A DNA stretch of 64,000 nt from Tigriopus japonicus (Eukaryota; Arthropoda; Copepoda; Harpacticoida; Harpacticidae), in contig CM021322.1 in the NCBI GenBank assembly GCA_010645155.1, positions 7,635,199 through 7,699,198 of the forward strand, written 5' to 3'. Of this stretch, positions 1-12,388 are shown piece by piece; position 1 is the stretch's first letter, and each line of letters begins with the position of its first letter. The position numbers were made by a program, and so were the translations under genes. The notes beneath the pieces are model-generated. The model did not search any database. It was not told where the DNA came from and saw nothing but the letters and a program-made list of their open reading frames with translations.

Positions 1-1840
1 CAGTTGAACGTATTTTTCCAATCAAAAGCAAGTTTTTGATATAATTATCCGGTTGACAGTCCCTAATTGCAACAAAGCACCGATACATGGAGTCCTTTTG
101 GCTGAGCAAAGTATGCCTTGAGTGTCTCTTTTTTTCACCTGAATTTTCCAGCCAGATCAATGCATTGTTCTAGTGTTCTCGTCGAACAGAAGCATTTTTC
201 TAGCCCTGGGCTGATTGTGCTTTATCAAGGGGGAAAATAAAGCCTTGAATGATTGCTTCAATAACGACCGTGAACTTGGATCTGACTAACGCCAAGTGAC
301 TTCAACGCTCTTTGGAGGCGGTAATAATCATGATGGTTGTTCTCTTGCCTCCATAGTGCTCTTTTTGACGAGTTCATACAATAGGATCTGTATGTGGTAC
401 ATAGTCAAGGGACATGGCAACTAGTTGTTGTAGTTCACAGGCAGGCACGTGAGGCTGGAGCCTGTCTAATTCTAATAAGTTGGCAAGGAGACATGATCTT
501 GAAGGCCACGTGGTATGATATGCACACTTGTAAGTACAATGATACTTTTCTACAGACTACGAGGAACACAATGGCAAAATAGGAGGAAGAAGGGGTCGTC
601 AGCCACGAGCATTGTGTCCTGTCAAGGTGAACAATCTCAATGAATACATTTCAAGACAAATTTCAAAGGTCAAAACTGTGAAAGATCCATTCAATAATGC
701 TGACATCCGCCTGCAACAATATTCGCTGGTATTTGATTGAGCAAAGTTCGAATTATTTGAAAAAGGCAACTCGGTAGGATTTATTGCAAATTGCAATATG
801 CTCAATTGAACCAGATACTTATATTATTCTCCATGATATTAGCCAACATTTCTATATTCCAGTACTTGTACTAGTAGTTTAAGTGCCGAAACACGTAAGG
901 TAAAAAACTTACACATATTATTTTCATTGAAGGAATTTTCAAAAAAGGTATGTATTTTGCCTCATAACTTTGTTTAGGAAAACTCAACCTGATTTGTGGG
1001 GAAACCTTTACCCGCTAATTTTCGCATCTAAACTAAAGTTGCCCCAAAAATCAGTGCATACCTCATCTTTCTACTCCATAACTCTGTAGCATTAATAATG
1101 TTTCTTTTTGTTCAAAAAAGTCTTCTGCTGGAAATTTCTGACGAACCTCTCAAGTTTCAATCTTCAGAAAATGCAAAGTAAAAACTAGCCAAGAACTTAG
1201 TGTTGATGTTCGTTGTCCGGACATTTTATCTGATCGAACTTCAAGGGTAAAGAAAGTATGGAGTGTGGAAGATTTGTAACACACGACTGACCTCAGACAA
1301 AAGAGGACTCTTAATTGAATCCAAATTCCATTACTCGGAACTACGAGGTGCATGTCCATCCACAAACTTGGCCAGAGATGCATCCTACTGTCCCTCCACA
1401 TTTTTTCCGTTCACTTCACTCAGGATCTACTTTAGATACGTACAAACAGTACTGTACGTATCAATCCACAGCATCATGGATAGAAATTCAAAATCAAGGC
1501 GGTGTCTCTTCATCGGAACTGGATTCCGGGGGCAAAAATGGGATGCAACCTGCCACTGGTTACAGTACTTCGCGTACCTACATCCATGTACTGTAGGTTT
1601 GCACTAGTTTGCCGGAGTGCTATCTCTCTTGCCATTGTAATCTATCAAGTTTTGGAATCTCCACCGAGAGGATGTTGTGAAAACTGTCGAACCATGACGG
1701 TGAACGGCGACCGCACTTAAAATGTGAGTACTACGAACCAACTTTGTTACCATCCATCGGTAGATGAAGGCAAGACAGAGAGTCCTCCTCATAAAGCAAG
1801 AGGAGAAATGGGAATAATAAGACGGTTAAGGAACATGGAC

Positions 1841-1860
1841 AATGAATGAATGAATGAATG
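1841..1860 (+). repeat. (AATG)5 microsatellite
   Basis: Five perfect AATG/TGAA units in otherwise unremarkable sequence. Confidence 0.9.
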
Positions 1861-2186
1861 CCAACCTCGCTTTTTAGCTTGAACACTTGAGAACGGACCT
1901 CGAAAAGAAGATGTGGGTGACAGTTTTCTCACCCGACCAAACCGCTGGGCTCAATTAAGTCCCAAATTTATTGGCGGCATCGCCTTTAAGTCCGCCATCG
2001 AAGAATGAGTGGTGCCACTTTGAACATATTGGTTTCTGGACAACAATTCCGAGTCCGCACCTTTGAATAGAAACACAGAACTTGGCCATGAATGGATCGA
2101 TGGGTTGCCAATGACCAAGCCTGCTTTCAAAGTTTGACTCTCATGGAAAAAGGATGCTCAAATCTCTACCAAAGTTTAAAGGAATG

Positions 2187-2340
2187 GGATTGTTAGCGAA
2201 GGGACAAAAGACGAGGGACTTTTCATTTCACGTTCAGCAGTTGCAGCCAACATTTCTAGTAATGCTTGAATACTAAATATTATGATTTAGCAAGATGTTA
2301 CAACATTGCTTGATAACGTTGCACTTTTAAAAGAGGTTGA
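2187..2340 (+). repeat. Diverged upstream relative of the 2567-2700 sequence
   Basis: GGGATTGTTAGCGAAGGGACAAAAGACGAG and the following CTTGAATACTAAATATTATGATTTAGCAAG align by eye with the segment at about 2565-2680 that starts GTGGATTGTTGGAGAAAGG. This suggests an older duplication about 380 bases apart that preceded the 120-bp tandem event. Confidence 0.4.
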
Positions 2341-2384
2341 AGGAAAGTTACATACATGTATAAGGCACGGAAAAATAGGTGTTA

Positions 2385-2479
2385 TTTTGCTGTAGAGCAG
2401 AAATCACAAACGTTTCACAACGTAGTGTCAGCTGACCTCACTCAATGAAACGTCTAGAATCTGTGCTCTACGGCAAAAA
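2385..2479. repeat. Imperfect hairpin, about 33-bp arms
   Basis: TTTTGCTGTAGAGCA...ACGTTTCA pairs with TGAAACGT...TGCTCTACGGCAAAA across a 28-base loop, with about 26 of 33 positions complementary. It could be a small MITE remnant or a transcribed hairpin; nothing decides between these. Confidence 0.45.
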
Positions 2480-2636
2480 AATCCGGGCCCCAGTTCTTAT
2501 AAAAGCAATCGGTGTTGAATATTTTCAAATAAGGTTACTTTTTTAAGCTAGGATTCTTAGAATGTGGATTGTTGGAGAAAGGACAAAACAAGACTTCTCT
2601 CCACTTATCGGTTGCTATCAATCATTACACGTGTTG

Positions 2637-2869
2637 TAAATATTGGACACTAAATACTCTTACTTGGCAAGCCATCATTATACGTTCAACATAAATTGCA
2701 CTTTTTCTGAAGAAATCAGCAAACGTTGTGGAATGTTTTCTAATTTTGAAAAATATTAAATATTGGACACTAAATACTCTTACTTGGCAAGCCATCATTA
2801 TACGTTCAACATAAATTGCACTTTTTCCGAAGAAATTAGCAAACGTTGTGGAATGTTTTCTAATTTTGA
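2637..2869 (+). repeat. 120-bp tandem duplication
   Basis: 2637-2756 and 2757-2869 are direct copies with a period of exactly 120 bases; the second copy is cut short by 7 bases. Only two substitutions are obvious in the aligned part (TTCTGAAGAAATCAG versus TTCCGAAGAAATTAG). No coding role is seen. Confidence 0.9.
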
Positions 2870-5800
2870 TATTCCGTAACATCGATCCTAAAGGCTCATT
2901 AAAGAGCCAGGTATAGTTAACAAAAATTGTTTCTTTTTCTCAAGAGCAGATAAGGATTTATGAAAAGGACCGAATCCAAAGTATAAAATAAGTCACCATT
3001 CAGATCATCATTGGAATTGAACAAGATCCATTTCCGAAAAGCCACCCTTCCATTCCAACTTTCCCCAGGATCGGCTCAGTCTTCCCAAACCAATCCTGGT
3101 CATTGGTGTACTGTACCATGTACGTTGTATTGTCTTTCGAACATTGCGTGGGGAAACTTCTCATGGGAGTAACAAGGCAGCAGCAACACCTGCCTTTTCC
3201 TCATTAAAGGAGTCTCTGAGAACATTTTTCCCTCCCCGAGAGTATCCATCACCAACATCAACTAATCCAGGTGAGGTCTCATCTGCGAACAACCAACAAC
3301 CAACCAACCACCGTTGCCGAAAATGGCATCTAACAACCAAATAAAGATAACGATGTCATCGCTTATCCAAATAATCTGCTCCCATTCCAACCAGTCCAAG
3401 TGCTCTCATAACGCCCAAACAGTTGTCACGACCTCTCTCGTGTACAGAAATATACAGAGTGAGAATGTGTATGGAAAAATGGACACGACAACCAACCACG
3501 CTAATGAGGACCGAGCTTTCAATCACAGCTTCTCATTTTCAGATTTTCCAGCCATTGTGGATATTCTACTTTATAGGCAGACGACATTTAATTACATGCC
3601 AATGCGTGACAGCCGACGAAGACATGACATTTGGCCATCATGACCTCTGGTGTGCTCCAAATACATTCACACACCTGTCCCCATTCAGCAATCTATTGTG
3701 GATGTATCAGTCTCAGAGCAACAATGATTTGAAGAATTATCCCGTGAGGTGTCTCATATTTGGATAATGATTTGTTAAACCACTGTCTAAAGGTCGTTGC
3801 TATTGTCATGTCCTTTAGTAAGGATCGAAACATACCTAGTAATCCCCGTTGATTTCCTCTGATTCGTAAGCGTTGCCCAGCAATGGATACTTTTGAGAAC
3901 ATTTTTAGAGTTCAGATCCGGTGGAAAGGATCAGCAACCCTAAAGTTTAATGTCGACAGCATCCTACCATATTTGGGGGATCAATGCGTTTTCTCTCTGG
4001 TTAGTGGAAGTGAGTGGATAATCGATCTCACTTAGGTCTTTTGGGAACCCTTGTGGTCGTCACAATTCAACGATGGCATTGATGAAAACTCGACAAAGAG
4101 ACAAAAGCGGTTGAAGCCCGTTTTCAAAAGACACGCAGAACTTGAACGTTGGTGAGAATTTGCAAGGTCATTTCGGGCAATTTGTCTGGTTCTGAACTTC
4201 CAGAGCTCTATATCGAGCAGCTTGTCTTTTGAAAGGAGAAAAATGCAGAAAAACCCATGCATCTTGGAAGATGACGACCGGATATGGATTCCAAGTCTTC
4301 AACGAACCCGGTAAGAGAGCTTTTTTTTCTCTCTCTCTAGGTCCAGCTGTCTCCAGGTTTTCAGGATTTGGCTTGAACAACCAGAGGAATTCATAAACAT
4401 GTCGGGGGATTTTCGAGCAATGATCTGCTATTTTTTCTGTGGTCTGACGTAAATTTCTCATTGGGGACATTCTTTGGTCGTTGGAAAAAAGACAAACCCG
4501 GTCTGTCGTTTTCTCCATTCAACATGTTACAGTTTTCATACTTCACAGGGATGTCCATCTCAAATGCCATTAAGGTCTCTCTCATGACGAACGGAGATCG
4601 GGGGAGATGGCAAATAATGATACGCCAAGCTCCCAAAATAGATAGGCTAGTCCCATCTCACTTTCAGACCTGTTATTGAACTTCCCATCTCGACGTCCAA
4701 CTTCCAGCTTCTAGCTTCCATTTCTCGGTCTAATCAAGCACAACAACAACTTTCGTTCCTTCATTGTGTGTCGGTGAACACAATCCCGGGCAAGAAGTAC
4801 GTATTATTATGGGATGTGGATGGAGGGGATGGTGGAACCGTGTGCCTTCATCATCATGGTCTGGTGGGTAGTTTTTCATCGTCATCATCAGGAGTACCAC
4901 TTCCTCTGGATTCATTTTCTCTCCCCTTGTCTCAGATCCGCTTTCTGCCAAAAATCCAGCTAGCTCACCACGGACAAAATGGAAGGTGCCATAAAGCACG
5001 ATATATTCAAAAGTGAAGTGAAACGTACGTTCTCTACTGTTGTATAAATGCTCTTATCAAAACTCCTCAAATTATAGCAAATGATCAAGAGCTGACTTCA
5101 ATCTTGAATTGCCAAGACATCTGTTTGATTTAGCATGTCTTTTTCATGAAAAAATCTTCGGTACTTTAACTTATCTGGTACTTTAATACGAAACGACTCG
5201 CCCTTTCTCTACCTTTGATTCGAGAGAATGGAGGAACTTCCCACACGTCTATCCTTCCGAAAAGCAACCAAGCAACTGATGCCACAGATTTAAGAAACAA
5301 ATTAACTCTTCATTCAAAGTTACCCCTTTCTATGCGGTTAGGGTGTTTCAAAATCATGGCAAAAAAATTCAAATGAGTCAAAGTTGTTTTTTCAGGTGTC
5401 TTTATTTGATACTTGCCCCATTGACATCTATGAATATGACAATGTTGGACTCTTGCATCGTCACATCCGAAAATCTGGTCTGAATGCACAAATGAATGCA
5501 ATTCAATCGACCGATCCAGTCCACTTGGCAGATGATCATACTTTAAGTCAACACGTTGTTGGTATAAACACGCCTTTAAGTTAAATACATTTTCAATTGA
5601 AATGTATTTGACTAAACGTAAATCTTGTTTTGGAGAATAGCAATTTGAGACGTGTTGGGGCCGCACCGGATGTCGCTTAGAATTTCTCGTGGCGTCTCCG
5701 TTCCACGTAAACAAGAAACTTGGGTGAGGTGTCCGGTTTGTAATGAAATGATGCTTTTAAAAAACTTCGTTTGTGAGTTTTAATTTTGAACTTATTGAGA

Positions 5801-6438
5801 GCTCGTCCTACTTGTTGGTCTATAGGTTAGGTTTTTGTGTTAAGTCAGTTTGCATTTTTTCTCCTTTTGTACCTTGATTGTCTTATGTTCTGTTTTTAGA
5901 CGTCTAATATACTGGCTTTGTACATTCTAATACTATAATTTTCGCTCGTTTTTTGTCCAATCCACGATTTTATTTGTTGTTGTTTTCTGAGTAAAGACCA
6001 AACGATTTTAAAGTTTATTGGTCAAAAACAGAATTCCGATAGGGCCAAATAACACTTGTACGGTCAGAACAATTTGTATTTTTTTCATTTCTAATGCTCT
6101 TAAAAATCTTTAATGGATGAATGCTATTTATATTTCATTCAAAGATTTCCCTAATTTCTCCGATAATGAGTCCCTATTCAGTTTCCCTTTTTTGTACGTA
6201 GTTCCAAGCTGACCCGTTTTTTGCCTTCCAAAGAGCAACACTGCTGTTGCTGTCGAGTCCAAATATAAATATCCGAAGCACATCCGGTCTTTCGGAAACT
6301 GGGCAACCGTGAGAAACTCAAGGCGACGTAATGGCATAAAGCTTGGAACTTTATGAAGTATCGTGGTACTTGCTTTCAACTCTTTTTCGAGTAAATATGG
6401 GTCAACATTTTCAATTTTCGTCCAAGGAATGTAATAAC

Positions 6439-7307
6439 TAGGGCTGAATATTTTAGGTTAACTTTTTGGGCAAATTATGACATAATTAGGTTGCCAAAAA
6501 TTACGTTTTAGGTTTTTTTTAGGTTGTATAGATAACACCTTTTCAGAGGCTATTCAGACCAAATATAGCCTTTTATTAATTGCTCTACAGCAGTTTACTT
6601 TTTACAAGAGTAAAAGCAGTGGAGCAGAGACAGAGGCAGTGAAAACTTAATTTGGCAGTGGTGGGAAAGTGGTAGAAATGGCAGTATAGAAAATTTTGTG
6701 GTAGAGAAATTTCTGAAGTGGCAGAATATGGCAAAAAGTGGAAGGGCAGGCAAAAAAATTGACCAAAAAACGATATCGTAAATTGTGGACCAAGAAAAGG
6801 AGATCAAAAAATTTTGACCTAAAAAACGAGATCTAAAATTTGAGCCCTAAAAAACGAGATGAAATGATTAAAAACGAGAAAAATTCGGCTCAAAGGTGAC
6901 AGAATGTGGCGTTATGTGACTTCAAAAATGGCAGCGAGCGCCTGTAATTGGCAGTATTTCAAACAAATTTTGGCAATGTCTGCCTGAAACCACCTGGTAA
7001 CGCTGATTTGGCATGTTGATGGGATGAAAATCATTGTGGCTCCCACTCCTCTTCTCTCTTCCTTTGTTCTCGTGTTTTGTTTTTTTGAAGACACTGGGTT
7101 GAGGGACCTTATTGTGCAAATGACTTTAGGATAAGTAAAAATAATAATATCAGGTTGAAAACTTAATTTTAGGTAAAAATTGCCCTAAAAAGGCGAGAAA
7201 AAAGTAAATTTTTGACTGAAAACTTAATTTTAGGTAAAAATTGCCCGAATTAGGCGTTTTAGGTTAAAACCTAAGTTTTTATGTAAAACCTAAAATATTC
7301 AGCCCTA
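6439..7307. mobile_element. Non-autonomous hAT-type DNA transposon (869 bp) with perfect TSD
   Basis: The ends are 21-base perfect inverted repeats beginning TAGGGCTGAATATTTTAGG. The element is flanked by an exact 8-base duplication GTAATAAC (6431-6438 and 7308-7315), which fits the hAT target pattern nTnnnnAn. It contains a 30-base direct repeat (7156-7185 and 7217-7246), several AGGTTAAAACC-like motifs, and no transposase frame. The near-perfect ends and duplication suggest a fairly recent insertion mobilised in trans. Confidence 0.85.
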
Positions 7308-8258
7308 GTAATAACCCTTATGTTAAGACTTACAACTCGTTATTTCTTTTTGGTATTTCACCCACCTAGTTTGATTTGGCAAGGGGATTGAGTCTTTTGA
7401 GGTTAGGCTGGTAAAACATTATTTGATTGACAATGGAGAGGTATAATATTGGAAGCATGATCAGTACTGGGAGAGCAAATTTGCTAATGATATCCTGACG
7501 CTGAACGATATTGAGCTACAGATTAAGAGTATTTCAAAACAAATTGGTAAGATTATGCGAGATTTACGGAGGATATTGTGCATAATGGGCTGACCAGTTA
7601 GTTGGTTACCTTGAAAAGGAATTTACCTTTGCTCTTTCAAAGTTATGCTTGAATAGAGGAAACTGCATAACTCATCATTCATGTTGAATGTATGGCTCGA
7701 TGTAATGGTGGACTGAAGTATTTTCCGCCAAGAGTCTTTGGCCGAAACTTTGGCTAAAATTTTGGTTTCGTTTTGCTTGTTAAGAACGAAAGCAGACATG
7801 CACTAAAACACTGGAGTTTGAGATAAAGATCAAAGGTTTTTTTCCGTCCCAGAAAAACTCTTAAACGTGCTTTTTAGATCCTTCAATAATGCGATTTCCT
7901 TTCTTCAAATACTTGTACAATTTTAAGGTTTTAAGGTTTATCATGCAGGTTTGTCACTGGCTTGAAGAATGTAACGGGCCCAAAAACAAGAAAGATGTAC
8001 GAAAATAAGTGAAAAACTCGCCTTTTCAGCCTCTTCTTGTTGCCTGCTTCTTTCTACTCCTTTTATTGTTTGCTTGTAATGAACTTTTTGACTATCAAAT
8101 CCCTGAAATTGAATTATATATTAAAAGTTAGAACAGCATTCCTGCTTTTAGAGAAAGTGCAATTTTTCCGTTTGCTTCAAAAAGTTCGACTTTCAGGTAT
8201 TCAATTTTGACTAAGATGCTTAACGAAGAAAGCAGGCATATCAATGTCACTGAAACCA

Positions 8259-8346
8259 TTAAAAGCTTAATAAAAGATAAATTAAATATAAATAAAAAAA
8301 TTGAAATAAAAATTAAAATGAAAATTAAAATAAAAAAAGATAAATT
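8259..8346 (+). repeat. A-rich low-complexity tract
   Basis: AAATTAAAAT/AAATAAAA-like words dominate. The Lys/Ile-rich frame across it (8207-8503) is explained by composition. Confidence 0.8.
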
Positions 8347-9180
8347 AGTGGGTGGAACAGGCCATTTGCTCGTCTGCTTACCAATGCCAATATTTGGATT
8401 TTGCTTTTACTATAGCCTTTTTCAAAACGGCCAAAGCTGCATAGTAAAAAAGTTGGTCAGGGAGAATCTTAACAACGAGGGGCAATCCTACAACCTGACA
8501 TGAAAGTTTTGTCGTAATTTTGAAACAAAATCCATTCATTATGTAGGAATAGATTTGAGCGACCTAGCATCCAATCTAATCCCAGCTAGTCTCTCTATTC
8601 TTGGATATCATATTTGGGATGTTATCGACCAAATTGAAAAGTGTAGATGGCTCAACGTTTTTCTCTAGTTTTTTAGGTGTCTTTCCTATGCCTAAAATGT
8701 TAATGAACGGTCGAGATTCTATGAGCTCTTGAATCATGGTGGACAACAATATTTAGTTATTTTTGGTAAGAGGTATTCCAAAACTACTCCCCTTCCTCCC
8801 AAACCGAGTAAAATTTGATTCTCGCAATTCAATTCACTATTTTTATACAGCGGTTTAAAGCCAGGTAGAACCGTGCAAGAAGGAAATACTGGACATCAGA
8901 TTGACAGTTGTTGTTCCAGCAATAATTTCTCACCTATTTGGCCTTAGATTAGATCCTAACTCATTCAGAAATATTCTAGACACTTGCTGGGGCTCACAAG
9001 TGGTTTGATCGCGCCAAAGTGTCCACGCATTACCGTTATTTTCAGGTTCAAAGTATGATTACGACACAACTTTCGTGTCAGGGTGTATATCAAGTGAGGT
9101 TTGGGTTTGAATGCTTAATTTGGTCAGGAACAAAAGTAATTTTCTTTCTAAACATATTTTTGGTAAGAAAGTTATCACTA

Positions 9181-9296
9181 AGGTAGCCAGAATAGCCGAG
9201 CGTACTAGCTTGTAGGTAGCATAAGTGCTTCCCCAGACGGCCGGGGTTCGAATGCTGTTGGGGATAGAATTGATGTTGTCGGGAGAAATCCTTATT
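9181..9296 (+). repeat. tRNA-like SINE, copy 1
   Basis: AGCCAGAATAGCCGAGCG resembles a pol III A box, and GGGGTTCGAATGC at about 9242-9254 is a B box set in a CCCCA...TGGGG stem. Similarity to copy 2 at 12264 continues about 40 bases beyond the B box through CGGGAGAAATCCTTA, which a tRNA would not have, so this is a dispersed SINE rather than a tRNA gene. Confidence 0.6.
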
Positions 9297-12263
9297 GTAT
9301 GTCAATCTTCGCCGTGAATAATGTTCAAACCTTTAGAGTTGTAATTCGCAAAAAAGTGTTTAGAAGCTCACACAGTTTTACATCCGAAATAAGTCAAACA
9401 CGGCCTCCATTTCCGACTTTATTAGATTAGAGAAATTACTGAAAGCAGTTTTCAAGATGAATTTCATAACACATGATTAGTAATGTTCTTATTTACTTTT
9501 GTGCTAATGAGAACAATTACAAAAAAAAAACTTTTCGTTATGATAATTCTGTTCCTAAGTCCTAATTACGAAGGATTGACCTGGAACAAAATTAGAACAC
9601 GTTACGTTATACGCTCGAGTTGGCAAATTCAGCCAAATGTAAGAAGCTTTCCTTCTCAAGGAGCTCAGCATCCAAATTCCTCGATGGAATTTGGAGGGTC
9701 ATTTCTCCCACGTGATTTTGTTTTGGGTTGGGACGAAACGCCCACTTGAAGAGATTTCAGAAGTTCTTCGGGTACGTTTCAAATGAGTTAAATGAGGGAA
9801 CTTTGGAAACTGACGTTTGAGCTGGAGGATGTTTTAAGACTAATATTCTCAACATCGACAAGAGCAGAAGATTAGTCAAATATCCTGTGGAAACTTCAAA
9901 CAAAGTCAGGCGACAAATATATCAATACGGCTGTTTTGGCCCCAATATCTTTGTGTCTATCTATAGCTCGTCGAAATTTTCGCACTTGCCACTTATTTTA
10001 TGATGTTCATGGGAACCTCTCCCGAAAGTTGGAAGGCGACGTTTATGTCTTTGTTTTGGAGACAGATGCAGGATTTACGCATGCTAATCATAGTTTCGAC
10101 AAATGGCCATTGGGGCCAGAAACGACTCCAGAGCAATGAGGGGGCATTTAAGTCACTTTTGGACAAATAGTGCCTGGCTTCGTTGGGTTCGTTACGAGTT
10201 CTGGGTCCTTGGAATATTGAATATCCTTGGGTTGAGGAGACTGGAGGGGCTCTGAATAAAGTCATTCATTAGATAGAAACATTGAGTGTAAATGAGGGCA
10301 AATTTAAGGGACCGAAGACCCCCTCTCAGGTATTAGAGTCCATAAAGTCACCACTGAACGAACCACTTCTCAAAGTGGGCCAAGCCCACCAATAATACTT
10401 CTTCTTCTTCGACAGCTACCAAAACTACTACTGTTACTAGTGGTGGTAGTTATAGGGGTGCCAACAACCAAAAAGTGACCCTTGGAAGCAAGGACTAATC
10501 CTCCAAATCCCACTGGGTTCACTCACTTGGGGAAATGCTTGATCATCTGGACTCCTTAAAAGTCTATTGTCCAAGGTTGCTTCAAAATTCCGCAGTTTGG
10601 CACTCACATCAGATAGTTTTTACAACTTTGCTTTTTGATATTTACTAACAGCTCGAACATAAAAACTTGAAACCAGCAATAAGATGAAAGTATAACATGT
10701 TATAAAAATAAAGGACAAGGATATAACTTTTTTAAATTAGTTCGTAAATGTTTGATTATGCTAAGATATGTCAACAGAAAGAGCATTTTTTTCTGGAGTA
10801 CTATTCCATTTGAAATTTAAAACATTTTTGAAGTCTTGAAAAAAATCAATGGAGACACACAAAACACTTGTAACGCAAGATACCAATTTTATCACTTTGG
10901 CTAAATGCAAATTTTTCTATATATAACAACAAAGAGGTCGAACATTTTGACTTTCAAAGTTTACCTCTATTCAATCTTTTGAATCTCATTCATTCACAAA
11001 GTCAAACTTTAAGACGCGAATGCATTTCAAGGAGTCCTTGTCCAATCATATTACCCTCTCGTCGCTTATGTGCGTAGAAGGTACGACATGGTGAGCATGT
11101 CGGCTTTTGTGCATCTCGATCCCAAACTAAGCCTGACTTGGTGGTAATGTGGTACACTAGGTTAGTAGTAGTATACTCTATGTCGTAGTGGATTGCTTGC
11201 TTGCTTACTAGCTTGGTTGGTGGAGATGATTCTCGAGCTGTCGAGTGTCCTGCTAAGTTCTCTCAGTAGGCCAGACACCCTTCGAAGTGCTAAGTTCTCT
11301 TTCATGAATAGAGGGTGTCGCTGACCACCTGACATGGAGAATGACGGCTACCATGTTCTACCACTACTTGGATCTTTCAGTCTCTGTGTAGGGCCACAAC
11401 CATGAGATACGAATAACCACCAAGTTGCGAAGCCCTCAAATATAGAATAAGGCTCCAAAAGCTCTGTACAAAAGAACAACCCACATGACTGAGGACATTT
11501 CCAGCATTGAGTATTTTGCAGAATTCTTTTTCTTATTCTGCTTCCTTTGAGAGGCAAGAAGATGTCCGATCTGCTCGGTCGGCTTGAACTGCTCTCATTA
11601 TAGTTTTAAAAAGATTTTCAGGAATTTATGGATCGCATCCCACATGGTGTTTTACGATCTGGTTCTCCATGCAGACTGTCGAGTCTGACAGTCCGCGAGC
11701 AATGTGATGATCAAATAACAATGAACAGGACTACGTGGCATGTCAAAATCGAGAGCTCTTCGCCATTATTGCTTCCGAAGGAACGGGGGAGATGCCTGAG
11801 AGACACCAATTGTCCTTCAATTGAGCTCCCATTCACTTTTCAGCCTCTTACAACTTCCAACGGAATAACTTCATTCAAAGGGTTCTGAGGAAAATAGCTA
11901 TTTCCTTGAGGGTTTCTTTTCTTGCAAGGTTGATTTTCAACATTGGAAATGACTTATTTTCTGAGGAAATTTTGTGAACTCAATTCATGAAGTATTTTAC
12001 AGTTTTTTAACTTGGAGGTCACCGTACAAATGAAGCTCTCAAACTTGCACCCTGACGCAAACGTTTAACCTATTTTCAAACTTCTGAATACATACTGGAT
12101 ACTTTTTAAGAATAAAATTTTTGTATCATAAGCTCAAACAAAGGTTGCACATATTTTCTATTTCATTGGTTACGCTTAACTCTCAGCCAATGCTACTCAA
12201 TTGCATGTATTTTTATTTACAATAGAGCAATAAGTGTGAAATCTAAAATCAAATTCAATTTAA

Positions 12264-12388
12264 AGGAAGCCAGAGTGGCTGCGCGGAATAATGCGTTCTT
12301 ATAAGAGCCGAGTGTAAGTGGTTCCCCAGACAGCGTAGGTTCGAATTCTGTTGGGGGTCGGATTGAAGCTCTCGGGAGAAATCCTTAA
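12264..12388 (+). repeat. tRNA-like SINE, copy 2
   Basis: Same family and orientation as copy 1. A-box-like AGCCAGAGTGGCTGCGCGG and B box TAGGTTCGAATTC lie inside a CCCCAGACAG...CTGTTGGGG stem, followed by the shared 3' body CGGGAGAAATCCTTA. The stem is kept in both copies although bases differ. Confidence 0.6.

Larger units (their letters stand above)
1..6430. other. No gene recognised; repeats only
   Basis: Apart from the repeats listed near 1.84 and 2.2-2.9 kb, only short frames on both strands, none with a recognisable domain, splice-linked partner or coding-like composition. The longest (5310-5714, minus; 3314-3767, plus) show no family features. Confidence 0.6.

Noticed and set aside
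5310..5714. 134-codon minus-strand frame
   Set aside because: Isolated, no recognisable domain, no adjoining splice partners; length is compatible with chance.
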